Shown: piece after piece, positions 51,611 to 62,109 of the stretch
How the letters are laid out: each line of letters begins with the position of its first letter
Numbering within the stretch: the first letter of the stretch is position 1
Source: VRUE01 sp963730315
GTDB taxonomy: Bacteria > Actinomycetota > Thermoleophilia > Solirubrobacterales > 70-9
Reading direction: 5' to 3'
DNA length: 64,000 nt
Assembly (NCBI GenBank): GCA_963730315.1
Contig: CAVSRD010000005.1
Coordinates: 335,583 to 399,582 of the forward strand
The notes under the pieces: generated by a model
Told to the model about the DNA's origin: nothing
What the model saw: only the letters and a program-made list of their open reading frames with translations
The model's database searches: none
Made by a program: the position numbers and the translations under genes

Positions 51611-54292
51611 TCACTTCGCCTCCAACCAATCCTTGCCGATGCCGACGTCGACCTCGAGCGGCGGGTCGAGCCGGTAGGCAGCGCACATCTCGCGCCGCAC
51701 CAGCTCGGTAGCGCCGTCCATCTCGCCGGACGGGCCCTCGAACAGCAGCTCGTCGTGGATCTGCAAGACGAGGCGGGTCTTCGTCCCGGCCTCCCGCAGG
51801 GCGTTGTGACAGCGCACCATCGCCACCTTGATGATGTCTGCGGCGGTGCCCTGGATAACGGTATTGACCGCCAGCCGCTCGCCGAGCCGGCGGGTGTTGG
51901 GGTTGCCCGAGCGCAGCTCGGGGATCGACCTGCGCCGGCCCATCAGCGTCTTCACGTAGCCCTCCTCCTGGGCGCGCTCGACAACCTGCTCGCGGAAGGC
52001 GCGCACCGCCGGGAAGCGCTCCAGGTAGCGGGCGACGAACTCCTCTCCCTCTTTGCGGGGGATGTTGAGCCGGTCGGCGAGGCCGAAGCCGGTCAGCCCG
52101 TAGACGATCCCGAAGTTGACCATCTTCGCCTTCGAGCGCTGGCCGACGTCGACGTCCTCACGCGAGATGTCAAAGACCTCGGCCGCGGTGGCGGCGTGGA
52201 CGTCGTCACCGGCCCGGAAGACCGCTTTCAGCACCTCCTCGTCGGCGACGTGGGCGAGGACGCGCAACTCGACCTGGCTGTAGTCGGCGGAGAGCAGCCG
52301 GGCACCGCGCTCGGCGACGAAGCAGCCGCGCACCGGGCGCCCGATCTCGGTGCGGATCGGGATGTTCTGCAGGTTCGGGTTGGTGCTGGAAAGGCGGCCG
52401 GTGGTGGTCGCCGCCTGGTTGAAGGTGGTGTGCACCCGTCCCGTCTCGGAGTCGATCAGGTCGGGCAGCGAGTCGAGGTACGTGTTCTTCAGCTTGCTCA
52501 GCTCGCGCCAGTGCTCGATCTTCTCGACGATCGGGTGCTCGTCGCGGATCTGCGCGAGGACGCGGGCGTCGGTCGAGAAGCCGGTCTTGCCGCGCCGCTT
52601 GCGGGTCAGGCCGAGCTTCTCGAAGAGGACGCGGCCCACCTGCTGCGGAGAGCCGATCGTGAACTCCTCGTCGGCCAGCTCGAAGATCTCCTTTTCCAGG
52701 GTCGCGATCCGCTCGCCGAAGCCGGCGCCGACCTCGGCCAGCCGCCCGGCGTCCAGCTTCAGGCCCTCGCGTTCCATCGCGGCGAGGACGTGGACGAGCG
52801 GCAGCTCGACCTCGCGCAGCAGCAATTCCAGCTCGAGCTGGGAGAGGCGCGGTCGCTGCGAGTCGGCGAGGGCAGCGACGAGGCGGGCCTCCTCGGCCGG
52901 CTCGAGGCCGCCCTCGTCCGCGTCGAGCGAGAGCTGGGCGTCTTCCTCTGTTCCGGCCGGCACCCCTGCGATCTGCTCGGCGAGGCCGATGCCGGCGTCG
53001 GCCGCGAGCTCGGTCAGCTCGTAGGCACGGCGTTGGGGCTCGAGCAGGTAGGCGGCGAGCATCGTGTCGTGCTCGAGCTCCAGGTCGACGCCCTCGCGGG
53101 CGGCCCCGGCGAGCAGTCCGTGGCGGCCGCCCCCCAACGACTTGGCGTCGTGGGCGACCAGTGGCAGGTCGGCAAGCGCTACGGCGAGCTCGTCGGCGGA
53201 CGAGGCGCCGGCGACGATCCGCTCGCCGCTCGCCGCCGCCCAGCGCTGGCCGGCAATCGCCAGCGCCACCGGGCCCTCGCCCAGGTCGCCCGGCGCGCCC
53301 TCCACCGCCTCGACCTGCAGCTCGGTCTCGACGCTGCGCCCGGGCACCGCCTCGCCCTCCGGCAGGCCCTCCTCGAGCCGCTCCAGCACCGCCCGCAGCT
53401 CGAACTCGCGCATGAACTCACGCAGCGCGCCGCGGTTGGGGCGGGCGCCCATCACCTCGTCCAGGTCGACGCCGGGGTCGATGTCGCAGTGCAACGTCGC
53501 CAGCTGCTTGGAGACACGGGCGTCCTCGGCGTGCTCGAGGAGGTTCTGCTTGCGCTTCGCGCCGGAGACCCGCTCGACGTTGGCGAGCGCCTCCTCCAGC
53601 GAGCCGAACTCCTGGAGGAGCTGGGCCGCCGTCTTGTCGCCGATCCCCGGAACGCCTGGGATGTTGTCGGAGGTGTCGCCTTTCAGCCCAATCAGATCGG
53701 TGACCAGCTCGGGGGGCACGCCGTAGCGCTCGAGCACGCCGTCGCGGTCGTAGACCTTCGTCTCGGTGACGCCGCGCGAGGTGCTCATCACCCGGACCCC
53801 CTCGCCGACCAGCTGGTAGACGTCCCGGTCGCCGGAGACAACCATCACCGGGATCCCCCGCTCCTGTGCGTGCTTGGCGAGCGCGCCGATCACGTCGTCG
53901 GCCTCGTAGCCCTCGACCTTGACGTTGGCGTAGCCGAAAGCCTCGACCAGTGGCATCAGGTGCGGCCACTGCTCGGCGAGCAGATCTGGGCGCGGCGGCC
54001 GCTGCGCCTTGTAGAGGTCGTAGGTCTTCTCCCGCCCCGACATACCCGCGTCCCAGGCGACGACGACGCCGGCCGGCCGCATCTCGGTGACGATTTTGGT
54101 CAGCATCGAGGCCAGCCCGTAGATCGCGTTGGTCGGCCGTCCGTCGCTGGTCCCGATCGACTCGGGCAGGGCGAAGAAGGCTCGGTAGGCGAGCGAGTTG
54201 CCGTCGATCAGGAACAGCTCGCCGCCGTCGCCAGCGGTGCCTTTCTCGGCGCTTGGCGCTCCCGCCTCTTTTGGCTTCTCCTTCGCGGCCAT
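51611..54292 (-). CDS. polA: DNA polymerase I
   Basis: An 893-residue repair and Okazaki-fragment polymerase. The 5'-3' exonuclease (residues 25-290) has FLIDGNSLAYRAFFALP, GDRDVYQL and KGDTSDNIPGVPGIG. The middle domain has lost the D-x-E of proofreading motif I (VALAIAGQRW), so 3'-5' exonuclease activity is probably absent. The polymerase has SADYSQVELRVLAH, the O helix AKMVNFGIVYGLTGFGL and QIHDELLFE. ATG at 54292 gives a usual N-terminus. It converges with the hydroxylase gene. Confidence 0.97.
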   Translation of the reverse strand: MAAKEKPKEAGAPSAEKGTAGDGGELFLIDGNSLAYRAFFALPESIGTSDGRPTNAIYGLASMLTKIVTEMRPAGVVVAWDAGMSGREKTYDLYKAQRPPRPDLLAEQWPHLMPLVEAFGYANVKVEGYEADDVIGALAKHAQERGIPVMVVSGDRDVYQLVGEGVRVMSTSRGVTETKVYDRDGVLERYGVPPELVTDLIGLKGDTSDNIPGVPGIGDKTAAQLLQEFGSLEEALANVERVSGAKRKQNLLEHAEDARVSKQLATLHCDIDPGVDLDEVMGARPNRGALREFMREFELRAVLERLEEGLPEGEAVPGRSVETELQVEAVEGAPGDLGEGPVALAIAGQRWAAASGERIVAGASSADELAVALADLPLVAHDAKSLGGGRHGLLAGAAREGVDLELEHDTMLAAYLLEPQRRAYELTELAADAGIGLAEQIAGVPAGTEEDAQLSLDADEGGLEPAEEARLVAALADSQRPRLSQLELELLLREVELPLVHVLAAMEREGLKLDAGRLAEVGAGFGERIATLEKEIFELADEEFTIGSPQQVGRVLFEKLGLTRKRRGKTGFSTDARVLAQIRDEHPIVEKIEHWRELSKLKNTYLDSLPDLIDSETGRVHTTFNQAATTTGRLSSTNPNLQNIPIRTEIGRPVRGCFVAERGARLLSADYSQVELRVLAHVADEEVLKAVFRAGDDVHAATAAEVFDISREDVDVGQRSKAKMVNFGIVYGLTGFGLADRLNIPRKEGEEFVARYLERFPAVRAFREQVVERAQEEGYVKTLMGRRRSIPELRSGNPNTRRLGERLAVNTVIQGTAADIIKVAMVRCHNALREAGTKTRLVLQIHDELLFEGPSGEMDGATELVRREMCAAYRLDPPLEVDVGIGKDWLEAK

Positions 54293-54503
54293 CGCCGCCC
54301 ACTCTAAGGCGCCGGTAGCCGTGGCTCGCCTCACGCGGCACGCTGCGAAAGTCCCGCACTCCTTCCGCCAGGAGCTGGGCGGTGGCTCGACGCTGCGCTT
54401 CGGACCGCTTGATCGCCGCTGACGTGAGCAGCGCCCTCAGCGCGTTCGTGCAATAGCGAGCCACAGGGAGTCCGAGGCAGCGAATCTGATTCGATTGCTG
54501 CCC

Positions 54504-55961
<1,458 letters not shown>

Positions 55962-55980
55962 CCGTGCGGGCGCCGAGACG

Positions 55981-56886
55981 ATGAAGGTCCTGGTCAGCGG
56001 GGCGAGCGGGGCGATCGGCGCCGCGCTCTGCGACGCGCTGCTCGCCCGGGGCGACACCGTGGCCGGCCTGACACGCAACCCGCAGCGGGCGCGCCGCACG
56101 AACCCGAGCGTCGTCTGGCACCCATGGGAGCCGGCCCTCGAACGGCCCCCGGCGGCGGCCTTCGAGGAGGTCGACGGAGTGGTCAACCTGGTGGGCGAGA
56201 AGATCGATCAGCGCTGGACCGAGGACGCCAAGCGGCGAATCATGGAGAGCCGCCGCACCGGCACCCGCAACCTGGTCGCGGCGATCGCCGGCCTGGAGCG
56301 CAAGCCGAGCGTCTTGGTCAGCCAGTCGGGGGTCGACTACTACGGCGCTCGCGGCGACGCGATCGTCGACGAGTCGGCCGGGCCGGGGGAGAGCTTCGTG
56401 GCCGAGGTGACGCGCGAGTGGGAGGCGGCGGCGCGTGAGGTCGAGGCGGGCGGAGTCCGCCTCGTCATCCTCCGCAGCGGCCCGGTGCTGAACGCGCGCG
56501 AGGGCCTGCTGGCCGGGCTGCTGACCCCGTTCAAGCTGGGCGTCGGCGGGCCGCTGGCCGGCGGGCACCAGTACCTGTCCTGGATCCACATCGACGACGA
56601 GGTCGGGCTGGTGCTCTGGGCGCTCGACAACGAGGATGTGCGCGGCGTCGTCAACGCGACCGCGCCCGAGCCGGTCACCAACCGCGAGTTCTCGCAGGCG
56701 CTCGGGCGGGCGCTGGGGCGGCCAGCGGTGGTGCCGGTGCCCGGATTGGTGCTGGACCTCAAATTCGGGCGCGAGTTCGGAAAGGTGCTGCGCGGCGGCC
56801 AGCGCGTGGTGCCGCGGCGGGCGCTCGATCTCGGATACGAGTTCCGGCATGCGGAGATCGGCGAGGCCCTCGAGAGCTTGGTTTAG
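55981..56886 (+). CDS. TIGR01777-type SDR-family protein
   Basis: A 301-residue NAD(P)-binding protein like E. coli YfcH. VLVSGASGAIGAALCDAL binds the nucleotide; VDGVVNLVGEKI, RWTEDAKRRIMESRRTGT and SQSGVDYYG hold the family hallmarks; LSWIHIDDEV follows. Activity is unproven for the family; a role near cell division has been suggested for some members. It lies 19 bases after the malic enzyme gene on the same strand. Confidence 0.9.
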   Translation: MKVLVSGASGAIGAALCDALLARGDTVAGLTRNPQRARRTNPSVVWHPWEPALERPPAAAFEEVDGVVNLVGEKIDQRWTEDAKRRIMESRRTGTRNLVAAIAGLERKPSVLVSQSGVDYYGARGDAIVDESAGPGESFVAEVTREWEAAAREVEAGGVRLVILRSGPVLNAREGLLAGLLTPFKLGVGGPLAGGHQYLSWIHIDDEVGLVLWALDNEDVRGVVNATAPEPVTNREFSQALGRALGRPAVVPVPGLVLDLKFGREFGKVLRGGQRVVPRRALDLGYEFRHAEIGEALESLV

Positions 56887-56909
56887 GAGGGCGCCCCGCC
56901 CTCTTCCCG

Positions 56910-57395
56910 TCAACCGGAGGGGAGGGACTCGTTGACAGATTCGCGGATGCTGCCCGAGGTGTCGGCTTCGCCAATCGCAGCGAGGATCTTGGTCATCGCG
57001 GCGGCGCCCGATGGGCCGGGAGAAAGCTGCGCGATTCCGGCCGATTCGAGGATCGGGCGGGAAAACCTGGCGGCGGTCGGATCGCGGTCGGCGACGTAGG
57101 CGACCGTGCTCGAGTCCTCGCTCGCGCGGCGGGCGTTGGCGCCCACCGCCGCGAGGGTCCATACCCTGCCGGATTCGCTGTCGCCGACGCATACCAGTCG
57201 CACGCGGACCTCGCCGGAACGGGCCCCGTGGCGCGCCAGGACCCGCTTGGCGCCAGCGCAGGACGGGGCCACGGCATAGACGGAGACAGTGGCTCCTTCG
57301 GCGACCCCTTCGCCGCCGCCACAGCCAGCCAGGGCGAAGAGTGCTGCGAGGCCGGCGGTGGCGTTCCAGCGGCGGCCCCGCCCCGATCTACCCAA
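56910..57395 (-). CDS. Lipoprotein resembling a truncated periplasmic-binding-protein domain
   Basis: A 161-residue lipoprotein; the lipobox FALAGC ends a 25-residue signal sequence. VSVYAVAPSCAGAKRVL and VAYVADRDPTAARFSRPILESAGIAQLSPG resemble parts of the first lobe of branched-chain amino-acid-type binding proteins (G/A-x-P-x-x-A/S pattern), but the rest is missing. It may be a degenerate or minimal sensor. The start appears to be TTG overlapping the phosphofructokinase stop by eight bases. Confidence 0.65.
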   Translation of the reverse strand: MGRSGRGRRWNATAGLAALFALAGCGGGEGVAEGATVSVYAVAPSCAGAKRVLARHGARSGEVRVRLVCVGDSESGRVWTLAAVGANARRASEDSSTVAYVADRDPTAARFSRPILESAGIAQLSPGPSGAAAMTKILAAIGEADTSGSIRESVNESLPSG

Positions 57396-58416
57396 AGAAG
57401 ACCTCGGCCTCTTCGTACAGCTCCTCCGGCACGGTCTTCAGCTCCGCGGTTGCCTCGGCCAGCTCGACCAGCTCGATCTCGGTGCCGCGCAGGGCGGTCA
57501 TCATGCCCCACTTGCCGGCGTCGACCGCGTCGATCGCATGCAGGCCGAAGCGCGTGGCGAGGACACGGTCGAAGGCGGTCGGGGTGCCGCCGCGCTGCAC
57601 GTGGCCGAGCACCGTGGCGCGCGTCTCCTTGCCGGTCCGCTCCTCGATCTCGTGCTCGAGCCAGTGGGCGATGCCGCCGAGGTGGACGTGACCGAACGCG
57701 TCGACCTGCTCGTCCTTGACCTCCGGCATGCCGCCGACCGGCTGCGCCCCCTCGGAGACGACGACGATCGGAGCGAAGCGCGCCTCGAGGCGCTGTCCGA
57801 CCAGCTCGCAGACCCGGTCGGGATCGAACGGGTGCTCGGGGATGAGGATCACGTTGGCGCCGCCGGCCAGCCCGGCGTGGAAGGCGATCCAGCCGGCGTG
57901 GCGGCCCATCACCTCGACGACCAGCACCCGGTGGTGGCTGTCGGCGGTGGTGTGCAGGCGGTCGATCCCCTCCATTGCGATGTTGACCGCCGTGTCGAAG
58001 CCGAACGTGTAGTCGGTGGCGCTGAGGTCGTTGTCGATCGTCTTCGGAACGCCGACCACCCGGATGCCGTGCTCGGAGTGAAGCCGCGAAGCCACGCCGA
58101 GCGTGTCCTCGCCGCCGATCGCGATCAGGCCGTCTACTTCGGCTGACTCGAGGTGCTCGACGATCCGCTTCGCGCCATCCTCCTCCTTGAAGGGGTTGGT
58201 TCGCGAGGCGCCAAGGATCGTGCCACCGCGGGGCAGGATGCCGCGCACCTCCGGCACTCCGAGCGGGCAGATGTCGTTCTCCAGCGGTCCGCGCCAGCCG
58301 TCGCGGTAGCCGACGAACTGGTGATCGCCGTGCTCGGAGCCTTTGCGTACGATCGCCCGTATCACCGCGTTGAGGCCCGGACAGTCTCCCCCGCCGGTGA
58401 GCACACCGATCCGCAT
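57388..58416 (-). CDS. 6-phosphofructokinase, probably pyrophosphate-dependent
   Basis: A 342-residue glycolytic enzyme phosphorylating fructose 6-phosphate. TGGGDCPGLNAVIRA binds phosphate, PKTIDNDL holds the catalytic Asp, and VEVMGRHAGWIA and HVQRGGTPTAFDR bind substrate. GGEDT places Asp at position 104 and PKTIDND places Lys at 125; in characterised enzymes Asp/Lys at these sites mark PPi use, where ATP enzymes have Gly/Gly. PPi dependence is therefore inferred. It is divergent from the methyltransferase gene. Confidence 0.92.
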   Translation of the reverse strand: MRIGVLTGGGDCPGLNAVIRAIVRKGSEHGDHQFVGYRDGWRGPLENDICPLGVPEVRGILPRGGTILGASRTNPFKEEDGAKRIVEHLESAEVDGLIAIGGEDTLGVASRLHSEHGIRVVGVPKTIDNDLSATDYTFGFDTAVNIAMEGIDRLHTTADSHHRVLVVEVMGRHAGWIAFHAGLAGGANVILIPEHPFDPDRVCELVGQRLEARFAPIVVVSEGAQPVGGMPEVKDEQVDAFGHVHLGGIAHWLEHEIEERTGKETRATVLGHVQRGGTPTAFDRVLATRFGLHAIDAVDAGKWGMMTALRGTEIELVELAEATAELKTVPEELYEEAEVFFG

Positions 58417-58453
58417 TACCCTTCAGCTTACGCGGACCAGCGAAGGAGGGAAC

Positions 58454-59257
58454 ATGAACGAGTCGGTGGACCTGGGTGGGGTCAAAGAGGCTCAGCAGAA
58501 GACCTGGGCGGAGGGAGACTTCGCGATGGTCGCCGGGAGGATCATGTCGGTCGCCGAGCACCTGGCCGAAGCCTTGCGGATCGTCCCGGGAGACCGCGTG
58601 CTCGACGTCGCCTGCGGCAGCGGCAACGGGGCGATCGCCGCGGCGCGGAGCGCCTGGGACAGCGTGGTCGGGGTGGACTTCGTGCCGGCGCTGCTGGAGC
58701 GGGCGCGGGAGCGAGCCGCCGTCGAGCGGCTCGAGGCCGAGTTCGTCGAGGAGCTCCCCTTCGAGGAGGCGCGGTTCGACGTGGTGATGTCGATCTTCGG
58801 CGCGATGTTCGCCCCCGACCAGGAGAAGGCCGCGGCGGAGCTACTGCGGGTCTGCAAACCGGGCGGTCGGATCGGGATGGCCAACTGGGTGCCCGACAGC
58901 GGCGTCGGCAACATCTTCATGACCATCGCCAAGCACGTCCCGCCGCCACCGGGGATCAAGCCGCCGCTGCTCTGGGGGGTTGAGGAGCAGCTGCGCGAGC
59001 TGTTCGGCGACGGGATCTCCGCGCTCAGCGTCGAGCGTCGCGTCTTCCGGCAGACCTTCCCCTCGGTCGACGCCTGGTTGGACTTCTTCCGCACCTACTT
59101 CGGCCCGGTCAAGGTCGCCTTCGAGCAGGTGAGCGCCGAGGGCGAGGCGGCGCTCGAAGCAGACCTGCGCGACCTCCTGGAGCGGGCGAATACCGCCGGC
59201 GGCGCAGCGCTGGTGCTCGAGCCCGAATACGTCGAGGTGATCGCCACCCGCGCCTGA
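58454..59257 (+). CDS. SAM-dependent class I methyltransferase
   Basis: A 267-residue methyltransferase of the UbiE/COQ5-like group. VLDVACGSGNGAIAAAR is SAM motif I, VVGVDFVPALLERA motif II, and FDVVMSIFGAMFAPDQEKAAAELLRVCKPGG motifs post I to III. The substrate is unknown. GGAGGG four bases before the ATG fixes the start. A small membrane-protein gene converges just downstream. Confidence 0.88.
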   Translation: MNESVDLGGVKEAQQKTWAEGDFAMVAGRIMSVAEHLAEALRIVPGDRVLDVACGSGNGAIAAARSAWDSVVGVDFVPALLERARERAAVERLEAEFVEELPFEEARFDVVMSIFGAMFAPDQEKAAAELLRVCKPGGRIGMANWVPDSGVGNIFMTIAKHVPPPPGIKPPLLWGVEEQLRELFGDGISALSVERRVFRQTFPSVDAWLDFFRTYFGPVKVAFEQVSAEGEAALEADLRDLLERANTAGGAALVLEPEYVEVIATRA

Positions 59258-59263
59258 GCGCGG

Positions 59264-59413
59264 TCAGGGACTGGGGCGGAAGACGCGGATCGTCGCGCCG
59301 AGCAGCAGGATCCCGAAGAAGATCAGGCCGGAGACGCCGCCGCCCTGGCCCAGCCAGGCGTAGACGACGGTTGTGGCGCCCAGCGCCAGGAAGAGGCTGA
59401 CGACCAGTCCCAT
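59264..59413 (-). CDS. Small two-helix membrane protein downstream of trpA
   Basis: A 49-residue protein beginning MGLVVSLFLALGATTVVYAWL and ending with GLIFFGILLLGATIRVFRPSP: two membrane helices joined by a GQGGG turn. Its ATG is 29 bases after the trpA stop on the same strand, so it is probably the last gene of the trp operon. Function unknown. Confidence 0.6.
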   Translation of the reverse strand: MGLVVSLFLALGATTVVYAWLGQGGGVSGLIFFGILLLGATIRVFRPSP

Positions 59414-59442
59414 GCGGCGGGAATCCTAGTCGAAGCGGCGGC

Positions 59443-60261
59443 TCACGCGGCGAGCGCGGTGCGCGCCTCGCGCAGGAACTCGCCGACCGCTCCCGCTGCG
59501 GCGTCCGGCGAGCCGGCCTCCCCGGCGGCGCGAACCAGCCGGCTGCCGACGATCACCCCGTCGGCGATCTCTCCCACCTGGGCCGCCTGCTCGGGGGTGC
59601 CTATCCCGAAACCGACCGCGACCGGCACCTCCGCTTCGGCCCGGGTCGCAGCGACCAGCTCGGAGAGGCCGGCCGGGAGCCGCTCACGCTCCCCGGTCGT
59701 GCCGACGGTCGAGACGACGTAGACGAAGCCCTCGGCCGCGGCGCAGATGCGGCGACGGCGCTCCTCCGGCGTGGTCGGGGCAACCAGCGGCACCAGCGCC
59801 AGGCCGGCGGCGGCGAGCGCGTCGCTCACCTCGGCGGCCTCCTCCAGCGGCAGGTCGGGCACGATCGCCCCGCTGGCGCCAGCCGCGGCGGCGCGGCGGG
59901 AGAACTCCGTCGCGCCCCCCTGCGCCAGGACCATGTTCGCGTAGGCCATCAGCACGACCGGGACGCGCTCGGCGATCGACTGGCAGACCTCTAGCGCGGT
60001 GTCGAGGGTGGCGCCGGCAGCGAGCGCCGCGGTGGCGGCGGCGTGGATCGTCGGTCCGTCGGCCAGCGGGTCGGAGAAGGGCACCCCGAGCTCGACCAGG
60101 TCGGCACCGCAGTCCGCGTAGGCGGCGGCGACCGCGAGCGAGGACTCGAGGTCGGGGAAACCGGCCATCGCGTAGGGCATCAGCGCCGCGCGGCGCTCGG
60201 CGCGGGCGGCGTCGAAGGCGGCGGAGATCCGCTTCACGCCGGTCAGCGTCCCTTCAGCCAC
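59443..60261 (-). CDS. trpA: Tryptophan synthase alpha subunit
   Basis: Cleaves indole-glycerol phosphate to indole, which passes to TrpB. The 272-residue TIM barrel has LMPYAMAGFPDLESSL, VELGVPFSDPLADGP (catalytic Glu and Asp), VPDLPLEEA, GFVYVVSTVGTTG and VGFGIGTPEQ. The start overlaps trpB by eight bases. Confidence 0.97.
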   Translation of the reverse strand: MAEGTLTGVKRISAAFDAARAERRAALMPYAMAGFPDLESSLAVAAAYADCGADLVELGVPFSDPLADGPTIHAAATAALAAGATLDTALEVCQSIAERVPVVLMAYANMVLAQGGATEFSRRAAAAGASGAIVPDLPLEEAAEVSDALAAAGLALVPLVAPTTPEERRRRICAAAEGFVYVVSTVGTTGERERLPAGLSELVAATRAEAEVPVAVGFGIGTPEQAAQVGEIADGVIVGSRLVRAAGEAGSPDAAAGAVGEFLREARTALAA

Positions 60262-61423
60262 CCGTTTGCTCCAGCACCTCGGCCAGGTCCTTGTCGCCCC
60301 TCCCGGAGAGGCAGAGGACGTCGTAGCTCTCTCCCCCGCCGTTCTCGAGCAGCCAGGCGATCGCGTGGGAGGGCTCGAGCGCCGGGACGATCCCCTCCAG
60401 CTGCGACAGCTCGGCGAAGGCGGCGAGCGCCGCCGCGTCGGTGACCGCGGTGTAGGTGGCGCGACCGCTGTCGCGCAGCTGGGCGTGCTGGGGGCCGACG
60501 CCCGGGTAGTCGAGCCCGGCCGATACCGAGTGGGCCTCGAGGATCTGCCCCTCGGGGTCGGCGATCACCGCGGAGAGCGAGCCGTGCAGGACGCCGGTGG
60601 CCCCGGCGACCAAGGAGGCGCCGTGGCGGCCGCTTTCCAGGCCCTCGCCGGCAGCCTCGACGCCGATCAACTCGACCCCGGAGTCCTCGATGAACGGGGT
60701 GAAGATGCCGATCGAGTTGGAGCCGCCGCCGACGCAGGCGATCACCCGCGCCGGCAGCTCGCCCTCGGCGGCGAGCGCCTGCTCGCGCGCCTCATCGCCG
60801 ATCACCCGCTGCAGGTCGCGGACCAGGGCCGGGAAGGGAGCCGGGCCGACCGCCGAGCCGATCACGTAGTGGGTCGTCCCGACGTTGGCGACCCAGTCGC
60901 GGATCGCCGCGCTGACCGCCTCCTTGAGGGTGCGGGCGCCGGCCTCGACCGGCGCCACCTCGGCGCCGAGCAGCCGCATCCGCTCGACGTTGGGCGCTTG
61001 GCGGCGGATGTCCTCGCTGCCCATGTAGACGACGCACTCGAGGCCGAACAGGGCGCAGGCGGTGGCCGTCGCGACGCCGTGCTGGCCAGCGCCGGTCTCG
61101 GCGATCACCCGCGGCTTGCCCATCCGCTGGGCCAGCAGCGCCTGGCCGATCGCGTTGTTGATCTTGTGGGCGCCAGTATGGGCAAGGTCCTCCCGCTTCA
61201 GGTAGACACGCCGGCCGACCCGCTCGGAGAGCCGCTCGGCCAGGTAGAGCGGCGTCGGCCGGCCGACGAAGTCGCGGTGCAGGCTGGCCAGGCGCCGCTT
61301 GAAGTTCTCGTCCTCGCGCGCCTCGGCCCAGGCCGCGGTCAGCTCGTCCAGCGCTGCGATCAGCGTCTCGGGGACGTAGCGCCCGCCATACGGGCCGAAC
61401 CGCTCCTCTATCGCCGTGCTCAT
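60254..61423 (-). CDS. trpB: Tryptophan synthase beta subunit
   Basis: PLP enzyme joining indole and serine to tryptophan. The 389-residue protein has GGRYVPETLI, the PLP lysine Lys87 in HTGAHKINN, GAGQHGVA, the phosphate loop CVGGGSNSIG and DSGRATYTAVTD. It overlaps trpF by four bases and trpA by eight, so trpF-trpB-trpA are tightly coupled. Confidence 0.98.
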   Translation of the reverse strand: MSTAIEERFGPYGGRYVPETLIAALDELTAAWAEAREDENFKRRLASLHRDFVGRPTPLYLAERLSERVGRRVYLKREDLAHTGAHKINNAIGQALLAQRMGKPRVIAETGAGQHGVATATACALFGLECVVYMGSEDIRRQAPNVERMRLLGAEVAPVEAGARTLKEAVSAAIRDWVANVGTTHYVIGSAVGPAPFPALVRDLQRVIGDEAREQALAAEGELPARVIACVGGGSNSIGIFTPFIEDSGVELIGVEAAGEGLESGRHGASLVAGATGVLHGSLSAVIADPEGQILEAHSVSAGLDYPGVGPQHAQLRDSGRATYTAVTDAAALAAFAELSQLEGIVPALEPSHAIAWLLENGGGESYDVLCLSGRGDKDLAEVLEQTGG

Positions 61424-62055
61424 CCGGCGCTAACGCTAGCCGTCTTGGCGGCCTCGAAGAAAGCGGTCATCGCGGTGTGGTCCTTTCGGCCCGGCTCGGC
61501 CTCCACCCCGCTCGCCACGTCGACCGCGTACGGGTGCGCGACCTCGATCGCCGCGGCGACGTTCTCCGCCCGCAGCCCGCCGGCGACGATCGCCGGCACC
61601 TCGGAGCGCCGATCGGCCAGCAGCCCCCAGTCAAACGACTCGCCGGTGCCGCCCCACAGCCCGTCCCCGCGCCGGTCGAAGAAGTGGAAGTCGGTCCGGA
61701 ACGCCTCGGCGGCGTGGACATCCGCGGCGCTCGCCACGTGGATCGCCTTGGCCACCTTCACGCCGGTCCGCCGCGCCACCTCCCCGCAGAACGCCGGCCC
61801 CTCTTCCCCGTTCAGCTGCACCATCGTCAAGCCGGCGTCCTCGACCGCCTTCGCGACCTGGTCCAGCTCGGGATTGACGAACACCCCGACCACCTCGCAC
61901 TTCCTGCGAAAAGCGGCAGCGATCCCCACCGCCTCGTCCGGCCTGCAGAACCGCGGGCTCTCCTCGAAGTGGATCAGCCCGATCGCCCAGGCGCCCAGCC
62001 GCACCGCCTCGGCCGCATCGTCCAGATTCGTGACGCCGCAGATCTTCACGCGCAT
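61420..62055 (-). CDS. trpF: Phosphoribosylanthranilate isomerase
   Basis: Third step of tryptophan synthesis from anthranilate. The 211-residue TIM barrel has MRVKICGVTNLDDA (catalytic Cys7), VGVFVNPELDQV, VQLNGEE, IVAGGLRAENV and VDVASGVEAEPGRKD. It lies 54 bases downstream of htrA, which separates it from trpC. Confidence 0.96.
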   Translation of the reverse strand: MRVKICGVTNLDDAAEAVRLGAWAIGLIHFEESPRFCRPDEAVGIAAAFRRKCEVVGVFVNPELDQVAKAVEDAGLTMVQLNGEEGPAFCGEVARRTGVKVAKAIHVASAADVHAAEAFRTDFHFFDRRGDGLWGGTGESFDWGLLADRRSEVPAIVAGGLRAENVAAAIEVAHPYAVDVASGVEAEPGRKDHTAMTAFFEAAKTASVSAG

Positions 62056-62109
62056 ATCAAGCTCAGGTTAAGGCAGGGCGGTTGTCGGCCGGGCGCCCGG
62101 CCCCCGGCT

